NCBI RefSeq assembly: GCF_034343125.1
Contig: NZ_CP139957.1
Coordinates: 1,387,001-1,451,000 of the forward strand
Direction of reading: 5' to 3'
Source: Caldicellulosiruptor danielii
Lineage (GTDB): Bacteria; Bacillota; Thermoanaerobacteria; Caldicellulosiruptorales; Caldicellulosiruptoraceae
Length of the DNA stretch: 64,000 nt
Shown: positions 25,500-38,254 of the stretch, one piece after another
How positions within the stretch are numbered: the stretch's first letter is position 1
Layout: each line of letters starts with the position of its first letter
Made by a program: the position numbers and the translations under genes
The notes under the pieces: generated by a model
What the model was told of the DNA's origin: nothing
Seen by the model: only the letters and a program-made list of their open reading frames with translations
The model's database searches: none

Positions 25500-25529
25500 A
25501 TTTTATCTTATACATTTTCACTCTGTCAA
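25500..25529 (-). promoter_or_regulatory. Distal promoter candidate of the bacteriocin operon
   Basis: Minus strand TTGACA (25524-25529), 18-base spacer, TAAAAT (25500-25505). Confidence 0.5.
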
Positions 25530-25824
25530 TCCCGTTTTTTTTTTAGCCAATTTTCAACTAAATTTTGAGCTCAGAATACACTTTTCTTTAAATAGCTTAA
25601 AATTTCTTCGATTTTCTTGAGTTTATATCAAGGTCAAATTTGCAAATAGTTAAAATATATAGTTTGTTGAATAAAAAAATAACCATATAGAGTAAATGTA
25701 GTAACAAAAGAAAAAAGCCTCTTTATTGCAGTTTTAATTTAGAGAGAACTCTCCACAAAAAGTAAAGGAAGATAAAGAGAATAAATTATGAAATGACCAA
25801 GGAAATGTAATCTGTCTCAAATTT
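25530..25824. other. AT-rich intergenic stretch, no gene seen
   Basis: No open frame with a ribosome-binding site, no repeat pattern. It separates the bacteriocin operon from the toxin-antitoxin pair. Confidence 0.5.
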
Positions 25825-26265
25825 TCACAATGCGTTTAAAGATAAAAATGGATTTATTACTTTTATTTTCTCAAAGTACTGACCAGAACTTAAGTCTTCA
25901 CTCCATATTATCGAACATTCTAAATTTATAGCGCTGCAGAGTATCAAAGCATCCCAAAAAGATATTTTGTATCTTTGTGAAAGCTTGATAGCATCTAAAA
26001 TATCTTTTAATTCAATTGTGGCTACTTTCCATAAACCTAAGTCTGATATGATTTGAAAAGCGCTGTCAAAACTTAAAGGATTTTTTACCTTTTTTGTAAC
26101 AACAACAAAAAATTCTTGAAGAACTTGAGTGCTCAAGGCCCCATTTCTTTCTTTCCAAAGTTTCTCCACAATCTGTTTAGCAACTTTGTGTTTTTCCCCT
26201 GCAGATTTATCATAAGCATAGACCAAAATATTTGTGTCAACAAATTGATAGTTACTTTCTTTCAT
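25825..26265 (-). CDS. PIN-domain toxin, VapC-like
   Basis: 146 residues. PIN-domain acidic residues are in place: VDTNILVYAYD near the N terminus, a central glutamate in QVLQEFFVV, and SFWDALIL followed by WSEDLSSG at the C-terminal end. VapC toxins are Mg2+-dependent RNases. The start ATG 26265 overlaps the antitoxin gene by 14 bases; the open frame upstream is not needed. The small fragment at 10576-10647 is a relic of a close relative. Confidence 0.88.
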   Translation of the reverse strand: MKESNYQFVDTNILVYAYDKSAGEKHKVAKQIVEKLWKERNGALSTQVLQEFFVVVTKKVKNPLSFDSAFQIISDLGLWKVATIELKDILDAIKLSQRYKISFWDALILCSAINLECSIIWSEDLSSGQYFEKIKVINPFLSLNAL

Positions 26266-26500
26266 ATAAATCTTCTCTCCTCCAAGTGATTGCTCCACCT
26301 GTTCCAAGGTCAAATCCTTCTTCTAAAAGCTTAAGATGCTGTAGATAAACCTTTTGATATGACTCTTCCCTATTTACAAGCTCTTCTAACAAGCTTGTAA
26401 GCAGCGCAGAAATGGATGTATTCCTTTCAACAGCAATATGCTTTACCTTTTGAATAAGTTCCTTGGGAAGAGATAAAGTAATGTTCTGATATTCACGCAT
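26252..26500 (-). CDS. Ribbon-helix-helix antitoxin, VapB-like
   Basis: 82 residues. The N-terminal ribbon YQNITLSLPKELIQKVKHIA and the following VERNTSISALLTSLLEELV form a CopG/MetJ-type DNA-binding fold. The C-terminal tail (GFDLGTGGAITWRREDLYERK without its middle) should wrap the toxin. ATG 26500 is preferred over the upstream frame. A palindromic operator covers its promoter, as expected for self-repression. Confidence 0.83.
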   Translation of the reverse strand: MREYQNITLSLPKELIQKVKHIAVERNTSISALLTSLLEELVNREESYQKVYLQHLKLLEEGFDLGTGGAITWRREDLYERK

Positions 26501-26514
26501 ATTATTCACCCTCC

Positions 26515-26552
26515 ACGTGAAATAGTGTATCACATATTTACGTGAGATTCAA
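26515..26552 (-). promoter_or_regulatory. vapBC promoter and palindromic operator
   Basis: Minus strand TTGAAT (26547-26552), 17-base spacer, TACACT (26524-26529). An inverted repeat, ACGTGAAATA (26515-26524) and TATTTACGT (26535-26543), overlaps the -10 element and most of the spacer. Confidence 0.6.
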
Positions 26553-26611
26553 CATTAAGTTTGATGTATTAATTCATCACCAACCAATTATGTTAATAGG
26601 AAATGGAAGTA

Positions 26612-26643
26612 TAAAAATAGGGCGGAATATACAATTCCACCCC
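26612..26643 (-). terminator. Terminator after uxaC
   Basis: On the minus strand GGGTGGAAT pairs with ATTCCGCCC (one G-U) and is followed by TATTTTTA. Confidence 0.75.
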
Positions 26644-26664
26644 ATTGTCTTTCTCCTCTATCTT

Positions 26665-28059
26665 TTAAAACCCAAAATACTCTTTTGCATTATAATAACA
26701 AATGCCTTGAACTATTTTACCAAGTGTTTCTAAATCATAAGGATATTCGCCGTTTTCTACCCACTCGCCAATTAAATTGCATAGAAGTCTTCTAAAGTAT
26801 TCATGTCTTGCGTAAGACAGAAAGCTTCGAGAATCTGTTACCATTCCAACAAATCGACTCAAAAGCCCAAGATTTGCAAAGTCTTTCATCTGCTGAAGGT
26901 TTCCATCTTTGCTATCATTGAACCACCAAGCTGCACCAAGCTGCATCTTGCCAGGAATGCTACCATCCTGGAAAGATCCCATAATTGTTGCAAGAACATA
27001 GTTGTCTTTTGGATTTAAAGAATACAGAATTGTCTTGGGCAAGGAATTTTCTTTCTCTAATGAATCAAGAAATTTAACAAGTGCTACAGCTACATGATTG
27101 TCGTTTATTGAATCATATCCTGTGTCAGGCCCCAAAATATTGAACATTCTTGTATTGTTATTTCTCAGGGCATTTATATGAAGCTGCATTGCCCAGCCAA
27201 GACTTGAATAAACCTTTCCTAAGAATCTCAATGTATACGTTTTATATTTTGCAACTTCAATTTCTGTAACTTTCTCACCTGCTAAAGCTTTTTTGAAAAT
27301 ATTAGCTACTTCATCAAAAGACGCATCAGCAAAAACCATATCATCAATAGCATGATCAGAAGCACGACACCCCACAGAGTGGAAAAACTCTGCTCTTGAT
27401 TTTAAGGCATTTAAAAACTCATCATAGGTTTCTATCTTCTTTCCATAAACTTTTCCAAGCTTTTCTACCCACGGGATAAAGGTTTCTCTTTCGATGTTCA
27501 CGCCTTTGTCAGGTCTGAAAGTAGGATAAACTTTTACATTAAAATCTTTATCTTCTTTTAGTTTTAAATGATACTCAAGTGTATCAACAGGGTCATCTGT
27601 TGTGCAGATTATTTCTACATTGGACCTCAAAATTATATCCCTTGCACCAAGCTCTTTTAGAACTTTGTTTGTCTTTTCCCAAATGATAGGTGCAGATTTT
27701 TCATTCAATATCTCATTTATTCCAAAATATCTTTTAAGTTCTAAATGTGTCCAATGATAAATTGGGTTTCCTATTGCCATTGGGATAGTCTTTGCCCACG
27801 CCAAGAATTTTTCATAATCATCTGCGTTACCTGTTATATACTTTTCTTCGATGCCATTTGCCCTCATAAGCCTCCATTTGTAATGGTCTCCTCCAAGCCA
27901 AACCTCAGTTATGTTTTTAAATCTCTTGTTCTCATAAATTTCCTTGGGACTTAAATGACAGTGAAAGTCAACAATTGGCATATCCTTTGCATACTTTTCG
28001 TAAAGCAATTTAGCAGTTTGGTTATTCAAGAGAAAATCCTCATCCATAAATCTTTTCAT
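26665..28059 (-). CDS. uxaC: Glucuronate isomerase
   Basis: 464 residues. Interconverts D-glucuronate/D-fructuronate and D-galacturonate/D-tagaturonate, the entry step of pectin and glucuronoxylan sugars. The amidohydrolase-type metal site is visible in PIVDFHCHLSPKEI, with RADAN-like later motifs replaced by CRASDHAIDDM, and the C-terminal GMVTDSRSFLSYARHEYFRR. ATG 28059 is nine bases behind AAGGAGG; the open frame continues upstream without one. It is transcribed alone from a promoter embedded in the eno terminator. Confidence 0.93.
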   Translation of the reverse strand: MKRFMDEDFLLNNQTAKLLYEKYAKDMPIVDFHCHLSPKEIYENKRFKNITEVWLGGDHYKWRLMRANGIEEKYITGNADDYEKFLAWAKTIPMAIGNPIYHWTHLELKRYFGINEILNEKSAPIIWEKTNKVLKELGARDIILRSNVEIICTTDDPVDTLEYHLKLKEDKDFNVKVYPTFRPDKGVNIERETFIPWVEKLGKVYGKKIETYDEFLNALKSRAEFFHSVGCRASDHAIDDMVFADASFDEVANIFKKALAGEKVTEIEVAKYKTYTLRFLGKVYSSLGWAMQLHINALRNNNTRMFNILGPDTGYDSINDNHVAVALVKFLDSLEKENSLPKTILYSLNPKDNYVLATIMGSFQDGSIPGKMQLGAAWWFNDSKDGNLQQMKDFANLGLLSRFVGMVTDSRSFLSYARHEYFRRLLCNLIGEWVENGEYPYDLETLGKIVQGICYYNAKEYFGF

Positions 28060-28105
28060 CTTTCCAAACCTCCTTGTAACTTGTTTCAACACAATTTCTA
28101 AAAGA

Positions 28106-28138
28106 TTCAAACAAAATTCACAACAAAATCTGTTTGAA
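28106..28138 (-). promoter_or_regulatory. Candidate operator of uxaC
   Basis: Perfect 8-base inverted repeat TTCAAACA (28106-28113) and TGTTTGAA (28131-28138), 17 bases apart. It starts a few bases after the -10 element, so it covers the transcription start. The regulator is unknown. Confidence 0.5.
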
Positions 28139-28141
28139 TAT

Positions 28142-28170
28142 ATTATAAAATGAAAAGAGGGAAAGTTCAA
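28142..28170 (-). promoter_or_regulatory. Promoter of uxaC
   Basis: Minus strand TTGAAC (28165-28170), 17-base spacer, TATAAT (28142-28147). The -35 element lies in the loop of the eno terminator. Confidence 0.75.
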
Positions 28171-28184
28171 CACTTTCCCTCTTT
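28148..28184 (-). terminator. Terminator of the glycolytic operon after eno
   Basis: Perfect 12-base stem AAAGAGGGAAAG (28154-28165) and its complement (28173-28184), 7-base loop, then TTCATTTTA on the minus strand. Confidence 0.8.
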
Positions 28185-28232
28185 CTTTATTCCATTGCAA
28201 ATCCAAAAACTTTTCTTTGGACTTTTGTGGAG

Positions 28233-29573
<1,341 letters not shown>

Positions 29574-29583
29574 CTATATGATT

Positions 29584-31122
29584 TTATTTAATAATAAGCG
29601 AATTTCCTTTCATCTCTGAAGGCTTTTCTAATCCTAAGATGTCTAAGATAGTCGGAGCAATGTCTGCTAAAATTCCATCATCTCTTAATTTAACATTGCC
29701 ATATCCAACAAGATACAAAGGCACCTTATTTGTTGTATGAGCTGTATGAGGTTCACCTGTTTCATAATCAATCATCTGTTCGCAGTTGCCATGGTCAGCA
29801 GTAATAATAACCACTCCGCCTTTTTCTAAAACTTTGTTAACAACTTTTCCGATACACTCATCAACAGCCTCAACTGCTTTTATTGCAGCCTCAAGTACTC
29901 CTGTGTGCCCAACCATGTCGCCATTTGCATAGTTACAAATTATAACATCATATTCATCTCTTTCAATTCTCTCAAGAAGAGCTTCAGTTACCTCATAAGC
30001 ACTCATCTCTGGTTTTAGGTCATATGTTGCAACCTTTGGGGATGGCACCAAAACCCTGTCTTCTCCGACATTTGGAACTTCAACACCACCATTGAAGAAG
30101 AAGGTGACATGAGCATACTTTTCTGTCTCAGCAATTCTGAGTTGTTTTAATCCTAACTTGCTAAGGTATTCTCCCAAAGTGTTTGTCAAGTTTTCAGGTT
30201 TGAATGCAACATGACAATTTTTTATTGTCACATCATACTGGGTCATGCATACAAAGAATACCTCAAAATATCCTTTTTTCCTTTCAAAACCGTCAAATTC
30301 TACATCGCAAAATGCTCTTGTGATTTGTCTTGCTCTATCGGGTCTAAAGTTAAAAAATATTATGCTGTCGTGTTCATTTATGGTTGCAGTGGGCTTACCA
30401 TTCTCAAGCACTACAGTTGGAATTACAAACTCATCGGTATTACCTTTTTCATACGACTTTTCAACCGCCTCTAATGCTGAGCTTGCATACTCGCCTTCAC
30501 CAAACACCATTGCATTGTAAGCCTTTTCTACTCTTTCCCACCTTTTATCCCTGTCCATTGCATAGTATCTGCCCATCACTGTTGCAATCTTGCCACAACC
30601 TATTTCTTTCATCTTCTGTTCAAGCTCTTCAATGTAAATCTTTGCGCTTGAAGGTGGGACATCTCGCCCATCTAAAAAACAATGAACGTACACTTTTTCG
30701 AGGTTGTGCTTCTTTGCAAGTTCTAAAAGTGCATAAAGGTGAGTGTTGTGACTGTGAACACCGCCATCTGATAAAAGCCCCATTAAATGCAGGGATGAAT
30801 TGTATTTTTTGCAATTCTCAACGGCCATTAAAAACTCTTCTTTTTCAAAGAAGTCACCATCTTTGATTGACTTTGTTATCCTTGTAAATTCTTGATACAC
30901 AATTCTCCCAGCACCCAAATTAAGATGACCTACCTCAGAATTTCCCATCTGACCTTCAGGAAGGCCAACGTCCATTCCGCTGCTACCAATCAACGTATAT
31001 GGATAATTCTTTTCGTAATAGTCAAGGTTGGGGGTCTTACCCAAAGCAACAGCATTTCCCTCTTGCTTTGGGTTGTAACCCCAACCATCCATGACGATAA
31101 GAACAACAGGTTTTTTCATCAT
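29584..31122 (-). CDS. gpmI: 2,3-bisphosphoglycerate-independent phosphoglycerate mutase
   Basis: 512 residues, alkaline-phosphatase superfamily with two Mn2+ ions. First metal site in [12 protein letters not shown]; nucleophilic serine in [26 protein letters not shown] and [11 protein letters not shown] supply further ligands; [13 protein letters not shown] closes the domain. It isomerises 3- to 2-phosphoglycerate. Start behind AAGGGGAAT, 24 bases after the fused pgk/tpi gene; a second ATG follows at 31119. Confidence 0.96.
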   Translation of the reverse strand: MMKKPVVLIVMDGWGYNPKQEGNAVALGKTPNLDYYEKNYPYTLIGSSGMDVGLPEGQMGNSEVGHLNLGAGRIVYQEFTRITKSIKDGDFFEKEEFLMAVENCKKYNSSLHLMGLLSDGGVHSHNTHLYALLELAKKHNLEKVYVHCFLDGRDVPPSSAKIYIEELEQKMKEIGCGKIATVMGRYYAMDRDKRWERVEKAYNAMVFGEGEYASSALEAVEKSYEKGNTDEFVIPTVVLENGKPTATINEHDSIIFFNFRPDRARQITRAFCDVEFDGFERKKGYFEVFFVCMTQYDVTIKNCHVAFKPENLTNTLGEYLSKLGLKQLRIAETEKYAHVTFFFNGGVEVPNVGEDRVLVPSPKVATYDLKPEMSAYEVTEALLERIERDEYDVIICNYANGDMVGHTGVLEAAIKAVEAVDECIGKVVNKVLEKGGVVIITADHGNCEQMIDYETGEPHTAHTTNKVPLYLVGYGNVKLRDDGILADIAPTILDILGLEKPSEMKGNSLIIK

Positions 31123-31146
31123 CTTATTCCCCTTTACTTGCCATAA

Positions 31147-33099
31147 TTAGTAGTGTAATATTTTCGCAAACTCTTGAGCATTCAGGCTTGCGCCACCAAC
31201 CAAGCCTCCATCAATTTCTGGCATATTGAAAATATCTGCTGAATTTGCAGAGTTTACGCTACCACCATATTGAATCCTTACTTTCTGAGCTGTATCTTCA
31301 TCATACATTTCAGCAATTACATTTCTAATAATTCCAATTACTCTATTTGCTTCTTCAGGTGTTGCATTCTTACCTGTACCTATTGCCCAGATGGGTTCAT
31401 ATGCAATTACAACCTTCTCAACATCTTCTTTGGAAACACCATTTAGTGCAATCTTTACTTGAAGCCTTACAAGTTCATCTGTAATGCCATATTCTCTTTG
31501 TTTGAGTGTCTCACCAACACATACAATAGGCTTTAGACCAAACTTGAGAGCTGCTAACACTTTCTTGTTCACAATCTCATCAGTTTCGCCAAAGTACTGT
31601 CTTCTTTCAGAGTGACCTATTACCACATACTCAACCCCAACTGCTTTAAGCATTGGACCAGATATCTCACCTGTGTATGCACCTTTTTCTTCATAGAACA
31701 TGTTTTGTGTTCCAAGTTTAATATTGGTACCCTCTATTGCCTCTTTGACATATGGTACCAAGATTGAAGGTGCACAGATCACAACTTCTGCTTGCACATC
31801 ATCTAAGTGTTTTTTAAGCTCTTCAACAAACTCTTTTGCTTCTTGTGGAGTCTTATTCATCTTCCAGTTAGCAGCTATTATTTTTTTTCTTGGGTTTTTG
31901 TCAAGTAAGCATGCAATACCAGGTAAGATTTTTCCTTCTAAGAACTCTAAGGATGCTCCACCGCCTGTTGAGATATGTGTCATCTTATCTGCAAAGCCAA
32001 GTTTTTCAACAGCAGCAGCTGAGTCTCCTCCGCCAATAATAGCAATTGCACCATTTTCTTCAACAGCCTCAGCAACAGCTCTTGCGATAGCTTCTGTTCC
32101 CTTTGCAAAGTTTGGAAATTCAAAAACACCCATTGGTCCATTCCAAACAATAGTCTTTGCCTTCTTTATCTCTTTTGAAAAAAGTTCAATTGTGGTATTT
32201 CCTATGTCCATGCCCATCATATCGTCTGGCATTGCATCAGATGGAACATACATATACTCTGTGTCGTTCTTGAACTCTTTTGCAACAATGCTTCCAACTG
32301 GTAAAAGAAGGTTTACTCCTTTTTCCTCTGCTTTTTTCATTATTTCTCTTGCAACATCAAGCTTGTCATCTTCGCACTTTGATTTTCCAATCTTATATCC
32401 CTTTGCCTTCAAGAAGGTATATGCCATTGCACCGCCAATTAAGAGGCTGTCAACCTTCTCGAGAAGGTTTGTTATAACCCCAATCTTATCAGAAACCTTT
32501 GCACCACCCAAGATTGCAACAAAAGGTCTTTGTGGATTTGCAAGAGCGTTACCAAGCATCTCTATCTCTTTTTCCATCAAAAATCCAGCAACTGCTGGTA
32601 AGAACTCTGCAACACCTGCTGTTGATGCATGTGCTCTGTGAGCTGTACCAAACGCGTCATTTACATAAATGTCTGCAAGCGATGCTAAAGCCTTTGCAAA
32701 TTCTCTGTCATTTTCTTCTTCCTCTTTGTGGAATCTCACATTTTCAAGAAGAACTACATCTCCTTCTTTCATCTGCTCAACACACTTTTTTGCATCATCG
32801 CCTATAACGTCTTTCGCAAGGACAACTTCTTTGCCAAGAAGTTCAGAAAGCCTCTTTGCAACAGGTGCCATAGAATATTTCGGGTCAAATTTGCCCTTTG
32901 GCCTTCCTAAATGTGAAACAAGAATTACCTTTGCATTGTGATCAATCAAATATTTAATGGTTGGAAGCGCTTCTCTGATCCTTCTATCATCTGTGATATT
33001 TCCATTTTCATCTTGTGGAACATTAAAATCAACTCTGACTAAAACTCTTTTACCACTTACATCTATATCACGGATTGTTTTCTTGTTTAATCTTGGCAT
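31147..33099 (-). CDS. Fused phosphoglycerate kinase / triosephosphate isomerase
   Basis: 650 residues in one uninterrupted frame. Residues 1 to about 395 are [34 protein letters not shown], the ATP site [11 protein letters not shown] and [12 protein letters not shown]. Directly after LDKNPRKK the TIM part begins at [11 protein letters not shown] (catalytic lysine), with [13 protein letters not shown] (catalytic histidine), [14 protein letters not shown] (catalytic glutamate) and GGLVGGASL (phosphate loop). No linker is visible. Such a fusion is known from Thermotoga. ATG 33099 follows GAGGTGAGAGG. Both activities should be intact. Confidence 0.95.
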   Translation of the reverse strand: MPRLNKKTIRDIDVSGKRVLVRVDFNVPQDENGNITDDRRIREALPTIKYLIDHNAKVILVSHLGRPKGKFDPKYSMAPVAKRLSELLGKEVVLAKDVIGDDAKKCVEQMKEGDVVLLENVRFHKEEEENDREFAKALASLADIYVNDAFGTAHRAHASTAGVAEFLPAVAGFLMEKEIEMLGNALANPQRPFVAILGGAKVSDKIGVITNLLEKVDSLLIGGAMAYTFLKAKGYKIGKSKCEDDKLDVAREIMKKAEEKGVNLLLPVGSIVAKEFKNDTEYMYVPSDAMPDDMMGMDIGNTTIELFSKEIKKAKTIVWNGPMGVFEFPNFAKGTEAIARAVAEAVEENGAIAIIGGGDSAAAVEKLGFADKMTHISTGGGASLEFLEGKILPGIACLLDKNPRKKIIAANWKMNKTPQEAKEFVEELKKHLDDVQAEVVICAPSILVPYVKEAIEGTNIKLGTQNMFYEEKGAYTGEISGPMLKAVGVEYVVIGHSERRQYFGETDEIVNKKVLAALKFGLKPIVCVGETLKQREYGITDELVRLQVKIALNGVSKEDVEKVVIAYEPIWAIGTGKNATPEEANRVIGIIRNVIAEMYDEDTAQKVRIQYGGSVNSANSADIFNMPEIDGGLVGGASLNAQEFAKILHY

Positions 33100-33148
33100 G
33101 AAACCTCTCACCTCGAAAATCTAAAATATAATTTTACTTTTTCAAATC

Positions 33149-33204
33149 AAGACTGGTCCGGGCAAAAGTGTACTCCCATCATTTCTTGCCGCCGGACCAG
33201 TCTT
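33149..33204 (-). other. Strong hairpin between gap and pgk/tpi
   Basis: Perfect 13-base stem AAGACTGGTCCGG (33149-33161) and its complement (33192-33204); inner bases GGCAA/TTGCC extend it. On the transcribed minus strand no U run follows (GATTTG), so it is more likely a processing, stabilising or partial-termination element that raises gap levels. On the plus strand TTTTT follows. Confidence 0.6.
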
Positions 33205-33215
33205 TTTAAAAATCA

Positions 33216-34310
<1,095 letters not shown>

Positions 34311-35369
34311 TTACTTTTCTAAACTCATTATCTTTTTAGCTATCCCTTCGTCAATAACAAATATGGTATTGTTTTTTATCTCTCCAAGCGATAAAATCGC
34401 CTCTGCTTTGTGTGAACCTCCTGCAACTCCTATCATATATTTAATGTTTTTAATTTTCTCAAGTTTTATACCTATTGTAGTGGTTGAATACACAATCCTG
34501 CCAGCTTTGTCAAAATAATACCCAAATATTTCACCAATTGCTCCAACCTCTTTAAGCTTTTCTATCATATCCTGGCTTAATTTCCTTCTCCTTGCCATTT
34601 CAATTGCATTTCCTATTCCAAATACAAGCATATCTGCACTGTTAATATCGTTTAGAATTTCTTGAATCTCTTCTTTTTTAATCAGAAGATTGTAAACCTC
34701 TTCATCCATTGTGTCAGGCAAATGAAGAAGCTTATAACAACCATTTATTTTTTTTGCTAAATTTGCTGCAAGTGTATTTGCCTGTTTTTCAACTTCCTGA
34801 CCTATCCCGCCTCTTGCTGGAACAACCAATATATTTTTAAAAGAGCATACTGGAAAATTGTCAACAACCTCTTTTACCGTTTGCCCACCTGTCACTGCAA
34901 TTATCTTTACATCTTCTATCAATGAAAGGATAACTTTGCTTGCCAAAATCCCAATCTCTTTTAGCACATAAGGATTTAAATCAGCATCACCCGGGACAAC
35001 ATATACATCCTTTGCTTTTAAAGTCTCTTTTACCTTTGCCTTTATATCTTCTAATCCCTTTATATCATATACTATGTTAGAAAGTTTTTCAAGAATATCT
35101 TTGCCTTCATTTGTTAAAATAGTTCCATTTTCAGTTACATTTATGAGCCCTAAATTTCTCAATATGTCTATTTCATTTCTCACAATTCTTTCAGTGAGAT
35201 TAAGCTTTTCTGCAAGGACTCTTCGGCCAATTGGTTGATAATAGCTAATATTTTTGAGAATTTCGTATCTTTTTTCAACAATTTCAACTATCTCAGGCGC
35301 AATTTTCTTTATATATTCAAAATAACTTTCCATAACTCTCTCATTCTCCAGCGGGACAATTTTATCCAT
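34311..35369 (-). CDS. cggR: Central glycolytic genes regulator, SorC family
   Basis: 352 residues. An N-terminal winged-helix domain (IGRRVLAEKLNLTERIVRNEIDILRNLGLI, shown here only as part: LNLTERIVRNEID) precedes a sugar-phosphate-binding SorC domain (about 90-350, with GGQTVKEVVDNF, VPARGGIG and GVAGGSHKAEAI). In Bacillus CggR represses the gapA operon until fructose-1,6-bisphosphate binds. It is first in the same gene order here, so autoregulation of cggR-gap-pgk/tpi-gpmI-eno is expected. ATG start; upstream ribosome-binding site is weak. Confidence 0.9.
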   Translation of the reverse strand: MDKIVPLENERVMESYFEYIKKIAPEIVEIVEKRYEILKNISYYQPIGRRVLAEKLNLTERIVRNEIDILRNLGLINVTENGTILTNEGKDILEKLSNIVYDIKGLEDIKAKVKETLKAKDVYVVPGDADLNPYVLKEIGILASKVILSLIEDVKIIAVTGGQTVKEVVDNFPVCSFKNILVVPARGGIGQEVEKQANTLAANLAKKINGCYKLLHLPDTMDEEVYNLLIKKEEIQEILNDINSADMLVFGIGNAIEMARRRKLSQDMIEKLKEVGAIGEIFGYYFDKAGRIVYSTTTIGIKLEKIKNIKYMIGVAGGSHKAEAILSLGEIKNNTIFVIDEGIAKKIMSLEK

Positions 35370-35395
35370 ATCTCTTGCTTTTTAGTCCCAATAAT

Positions 35396-35432
35396 ATTAT
35401 ACCATTTTTTTATTTCCATTCAAGTGTATACA
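35396..35432 (-). promoter_or_regulatory. Promoter of the cggR glycolytic operon
   Basis: Minus strand TTGAAT (35418-35423), 16-base spacer, TATAAT (35396-35401). The palindrome TGTATACA (35425-35432) lies just upstream of the -35 and may be part of an operator. Confidence 0.6.
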
Positions 35433-35434
35433 TA

Positions 35435-35472
35435 CAAAAAAAGCAGAGGAAGGCATTTTTTGCCCTCCCCTG
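35435..35472 (-). terminator. Terminator after ppdK
   Basis: Minus strand CAGGGGAGGGC pairs with GCCTTCCTCTG (two G-U pairs), then CTTTTTTTG. Confidence 0.8.
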
Positions 35473-35490
35473 TCCTTCTTTTCAGTAGTA

Positions 35491-38142
35491 TTATTTATCA
35501 ATAAATGCTTTCATCTTGGATTTCACTTGAGCTTGTGCTGCAGCAAGTCTTGCTATTGGCACTCTGAACGGTGAACATGATACATAGTCAAGCCCTACGT
35601 TGTGGCAGAACTCTATGCTCGATGGATCACCACCATGCTCACCACAGATACCAAGTTTGATGTCTGGTCTTGTTGATCTTCCAAGCTCTGCAGCCATTTT
35701 GACGAGCTTTCCAACACCTTTTTCGTCAAGTCTTGCAAATGGGTCTGTTTCGAATATCTTCTTTTCAAAGTAGTCATTTAAGAACTTGCCTATGTCGTCT
35801 CTTGAGAATCCAAATGTCATCTGTGTGAGGTCGTTTGTACCAAATGAGAAGAACTCTGCTTCTTTTGCAATCTCATCAGCAGTTAAAGCTGCTCTTGGTA
35901 CTTCTATCATTGTTCCGACTTTGTATTCAATCTTAACACCTTTTTCTTCCATAACATTTTCAGCTGTCTTTACAATAATGTCTTTGATATATTTGAGCTC
36001 TCTTAACTCACCAACAAGAGGAACCATTATCTCAGGAACAACATCAATACCTTCATTCTTTACATTGATTGCTGCCTCGATAATAGCTCTTGTCTGCATC
36101 TCAGCAATCTCAGGATATGTTACAGCCAAACGGCAACCTCTGTGTCCAAGCATCGGGTTGAGCTCATGCAAGCTCTGAACAATTCCCTTGAGTTCTTCAA
36201 AGGTAATGCCCATTTCTTTTGCAAGCTCTCTTATAGCATCATCTTCTTTTGGCAAGAACTCATGTAATGGTGGGTCTAAAAGTCTTATTGTAACAGGGTA
36301 ACCTTTCATTTCTCTGAAGAGTGCTTCAAAGTCTCCTCTTTGCATTGGTAAGAGCTTCTCAAGAGCTTTTCTTCTCTGCTCTTCTGTTCTTGCAACAATC
36401 ATCTCTCTCATTGCAGGGATTCTATCTTCTTCAAAGAACATATGCTCAGTTCTGCAAAGACCAATACCTTCTGCCCCAAACTTTCTTGCCTGTGCAGCAT
36501 CTCTTGGAGTATCTGCATTTGCTCTAACTTTAAGTCTTCTTATCTCATCAGCCCATTGCATGAATGTTGCAAAGTAGCCTGTCAGTTCTGGTTCTTTTGT
36601 TGGAAGCTCACCAGCATATACGTATCCTGTTGAACCGTCAAGTGAAATCCAGTCTCCTTCACGATAAACTTTTCCATCAGGTGTTGTGAAATATTTCTCT
36701 TCTTCATTTATAGTAATATCTCCACATCCTGCAACACAGCATTTACCCATACCTCTTGCTACAACTGCAGCATGTGATGTCATACCGCCTCTTGATGTCA
36801 AAATACCCTGAGCTGCAACCATACCTTCAATGTCTTCTGGTGATGTCTCTGTTCTAACAAGAATAACCTTCTTTTCTCCTCTTTCAACAGCAGCTTTTGC
36901 CTCTTCAGCTGTAAAGTAAATCTTACCTGTTGCAGCACCAGGTGATGCAGGAAGACCCTTTGCAATTGGTTTAGCAGATTTTAGCGCACTTTGTTCAAAT
37001 GTTGGGTGAAGTAATGTGTCAAGCTGTTTTGGATCAACTTTCAACATTGCTTCTTCTTTTGTTATTAGACCTTCTTCAACCATGTCAACTGCAATCTTAA
37101 GCGCTGCCTGTGCTGTTCTCTTACCATTTCTTGTCTGGAGCATATAGAGTTTTCCTCTTTCGATTGTAAACTCCATATCCTGCATGTCTTTGTAATATGT
37201 TTCAAGCTTCTTTGCAATGTCAGCAAGCTGCTGGTATACTTCTGGCATTGTCTCTTTCAAAGCTGAGATTGGTTGTGGTGTTCTGATACCTGCAACAACG
37301 TCCTCACCCTGAGCGTTCATCAAGAATTCGCCATACAGCTCTTTTTCACCAGTTGCTGGGTTTCTTGTGAATGCAACACCTGTACCAGAGTCATTGCCCA
37401 TGTTACCATATGCCATCATCTGAACGTTTACAGCTGTTCCCCAATCGTGTGGAATCTCGTTAAGTCGTCTATATACAATAGCTCTTGGGTTGTTCCAGGA
37501 CCTGAAAACTGCTTTAACAGCTTCTAAGAGTTGAACTTTTGGGTCTTGTGGAAAATCTTCACCTTTTTCAGCTTTGTAAAGCTCTTTATACCTTACAACA
37601 ACTTCTTTTAAATGCTCAGCTGTCAAGTCTGTGTCGTATTTTGCACCATACTTTTCTTTGACTTCATCAAGTATCTTTTCAAACTTGTTCTTTTCAATAC
37701 CCATAACAACGTCAGAGAACATCTGAATGAATCTTCTGTATGAGTCGTATGCAAACCTCTCATTGTTTGTAAGTTCTGCTAAGCCTTTGACAACTTCATC
37801 ATTGATACCAAGGTTGAGGATTGTATCCATCATACCTGGCATTGAAACTCTTGCACCGCTTCGCACAGAAACAAGAAGTGGATTGCTTGGATCACCAAAT
37901 TTTTTACCTGTGATTTTCTCAAGTTCAGCAAGTTTTTCAAAGATCTCGTCTACAATCTCATCTGCTATCTTTTCGCCTTCTTCATAGTATCTTGTGCATG
38001 CTTCTGTTGTGACAGTAAATCCAGGAGGAACAGGAAGTCCAAGATTTGTCATCTCAGCAAGATTCGCACCTTTTCCACCGAGAAGTTCTCTCATGTCTTT
38101 GTTGCCTTCATAGAACATGTAGACATATTTCTTTTTGCTCAA
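35491..38142 (-). CDS. ppdK: Pyruvate, phosphate dikinase
   Basis: 883 residues. Interconverts pyruvate, ATP and phosphate with phosphoenolpyruvate, AMP and pyrophosphate. N-terminal ATP-grasp domain ([23 protein letters not shown]), central swivelling domain with the phosphohistidine in [18 protein letters not shown]-terminal PEP barrel with [16 protein letters not shown] and [12 protein letters not shown] start eight or nine bases behind GGAGGG. In anaerobic thermophiles it often replaces or supplements pyruvate kinase; it lies just upstream of the glycolytic operon but has its own terminator. Confidence 0.97.
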   Translation of the reverse strand: MSKKKYVYMFYEGNKDMRELLGGKGANLAEMTNLGLPVPPGFTVTTEACTRYYEEGEKIADEIVDEIFEKLAELEKITGKKFGDPSNPLLVSVRSGARVSMPGMMDTILNLGINDEVVKGLAELTNNERFAYDSYRRFIQMFSDVVMGIEKNKFEKILDEVKEKYGAKYDTDLTAEHLKEVVVRYKELYKAEKGEDFPQDPKVQLLEAVKAVFRSWNNPRAIVYRRLNEIPHDWGTAVNVQMMAYGNMGNDSGTGVAFTRNPATGEKELYGEFLMNAQGEDVVAGIRTPQPISALKETMPEVYQQLADIAKKLETYYKDMQDMEFTIERGKLYMLQTRNGKRTAQAALKIAVDMVEEGLITKEEAMLKVDPKQLDTLLHPTFEQSALKSAKPIAKGLPASPGAATGKIYFTAEEAKAAVERGEKKVILVRTETSPEDIEGMVAAQGILTSRGGMTSHAAVVARGMGKCCVAGCGDITINEEEKYFTTPDGKVYREGDWISLDGSTGYVYAGELPTKEPELTGYFATFMQWADEIRRLKVRANADTPRDAAQARKFGAEGIGLCRTEHMFFEEDRIPAMREMIVARTEEQRRKALEKLLPMQRGDFEALFREMKGYPVTIRLLDPPLHEFLPKEDDAIRELAKEMGITFEELKGIVQSLHELNPMLGHRGCRLAVTYPEIAEMQTRAIIEAAINVKNEGIDVVPEIMVPLVGELRELKYIKDIIVKTAENVMEEKGVKIEYKVGTMIEVPRAALTADEIAKEAEFFSFGTNDLTQMTFGFSRDDIGKFLNDYFEKKIFETDPFARLDEKGVGKLVKMAAELGRSTRPDIKLGICGEHGGDPSSIEFCHNVGLDYVSCSPFRVPIARLAAAQAQVKSKMKAFIDK

Positions 38143-38200
38143 TTAAAATCCCTCCTATGTGAAATTTATTTAGGAAAATATATAAAGGGGAAACTTGGCA

Positions 38201-38222
38201 TGTTGCAACATAAAATATTATA
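38201..38222 (-). promoter_or_regulatory. Possible ppdK promoter -10 and palindrome
   Basis: TATAAT on the minus strand at 38217-38222 with no clear -35 element, followed by a perfect 10-base palindrome TGTTGCAACA (38201-38210) near the expected transcription start. Confidence 0.4.
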
Positions 38223-38254
38223 GCATATTTTTGCAGTTTGAGAATATATTTTGT

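Noticed and set aside
31700-32641. Long 313-codon open frame opposite pgk/tpi
   Set aside because: Shadow frame of a highly conserved gene; no ribosome-binding site and serine/alanine-rich antisense composition.
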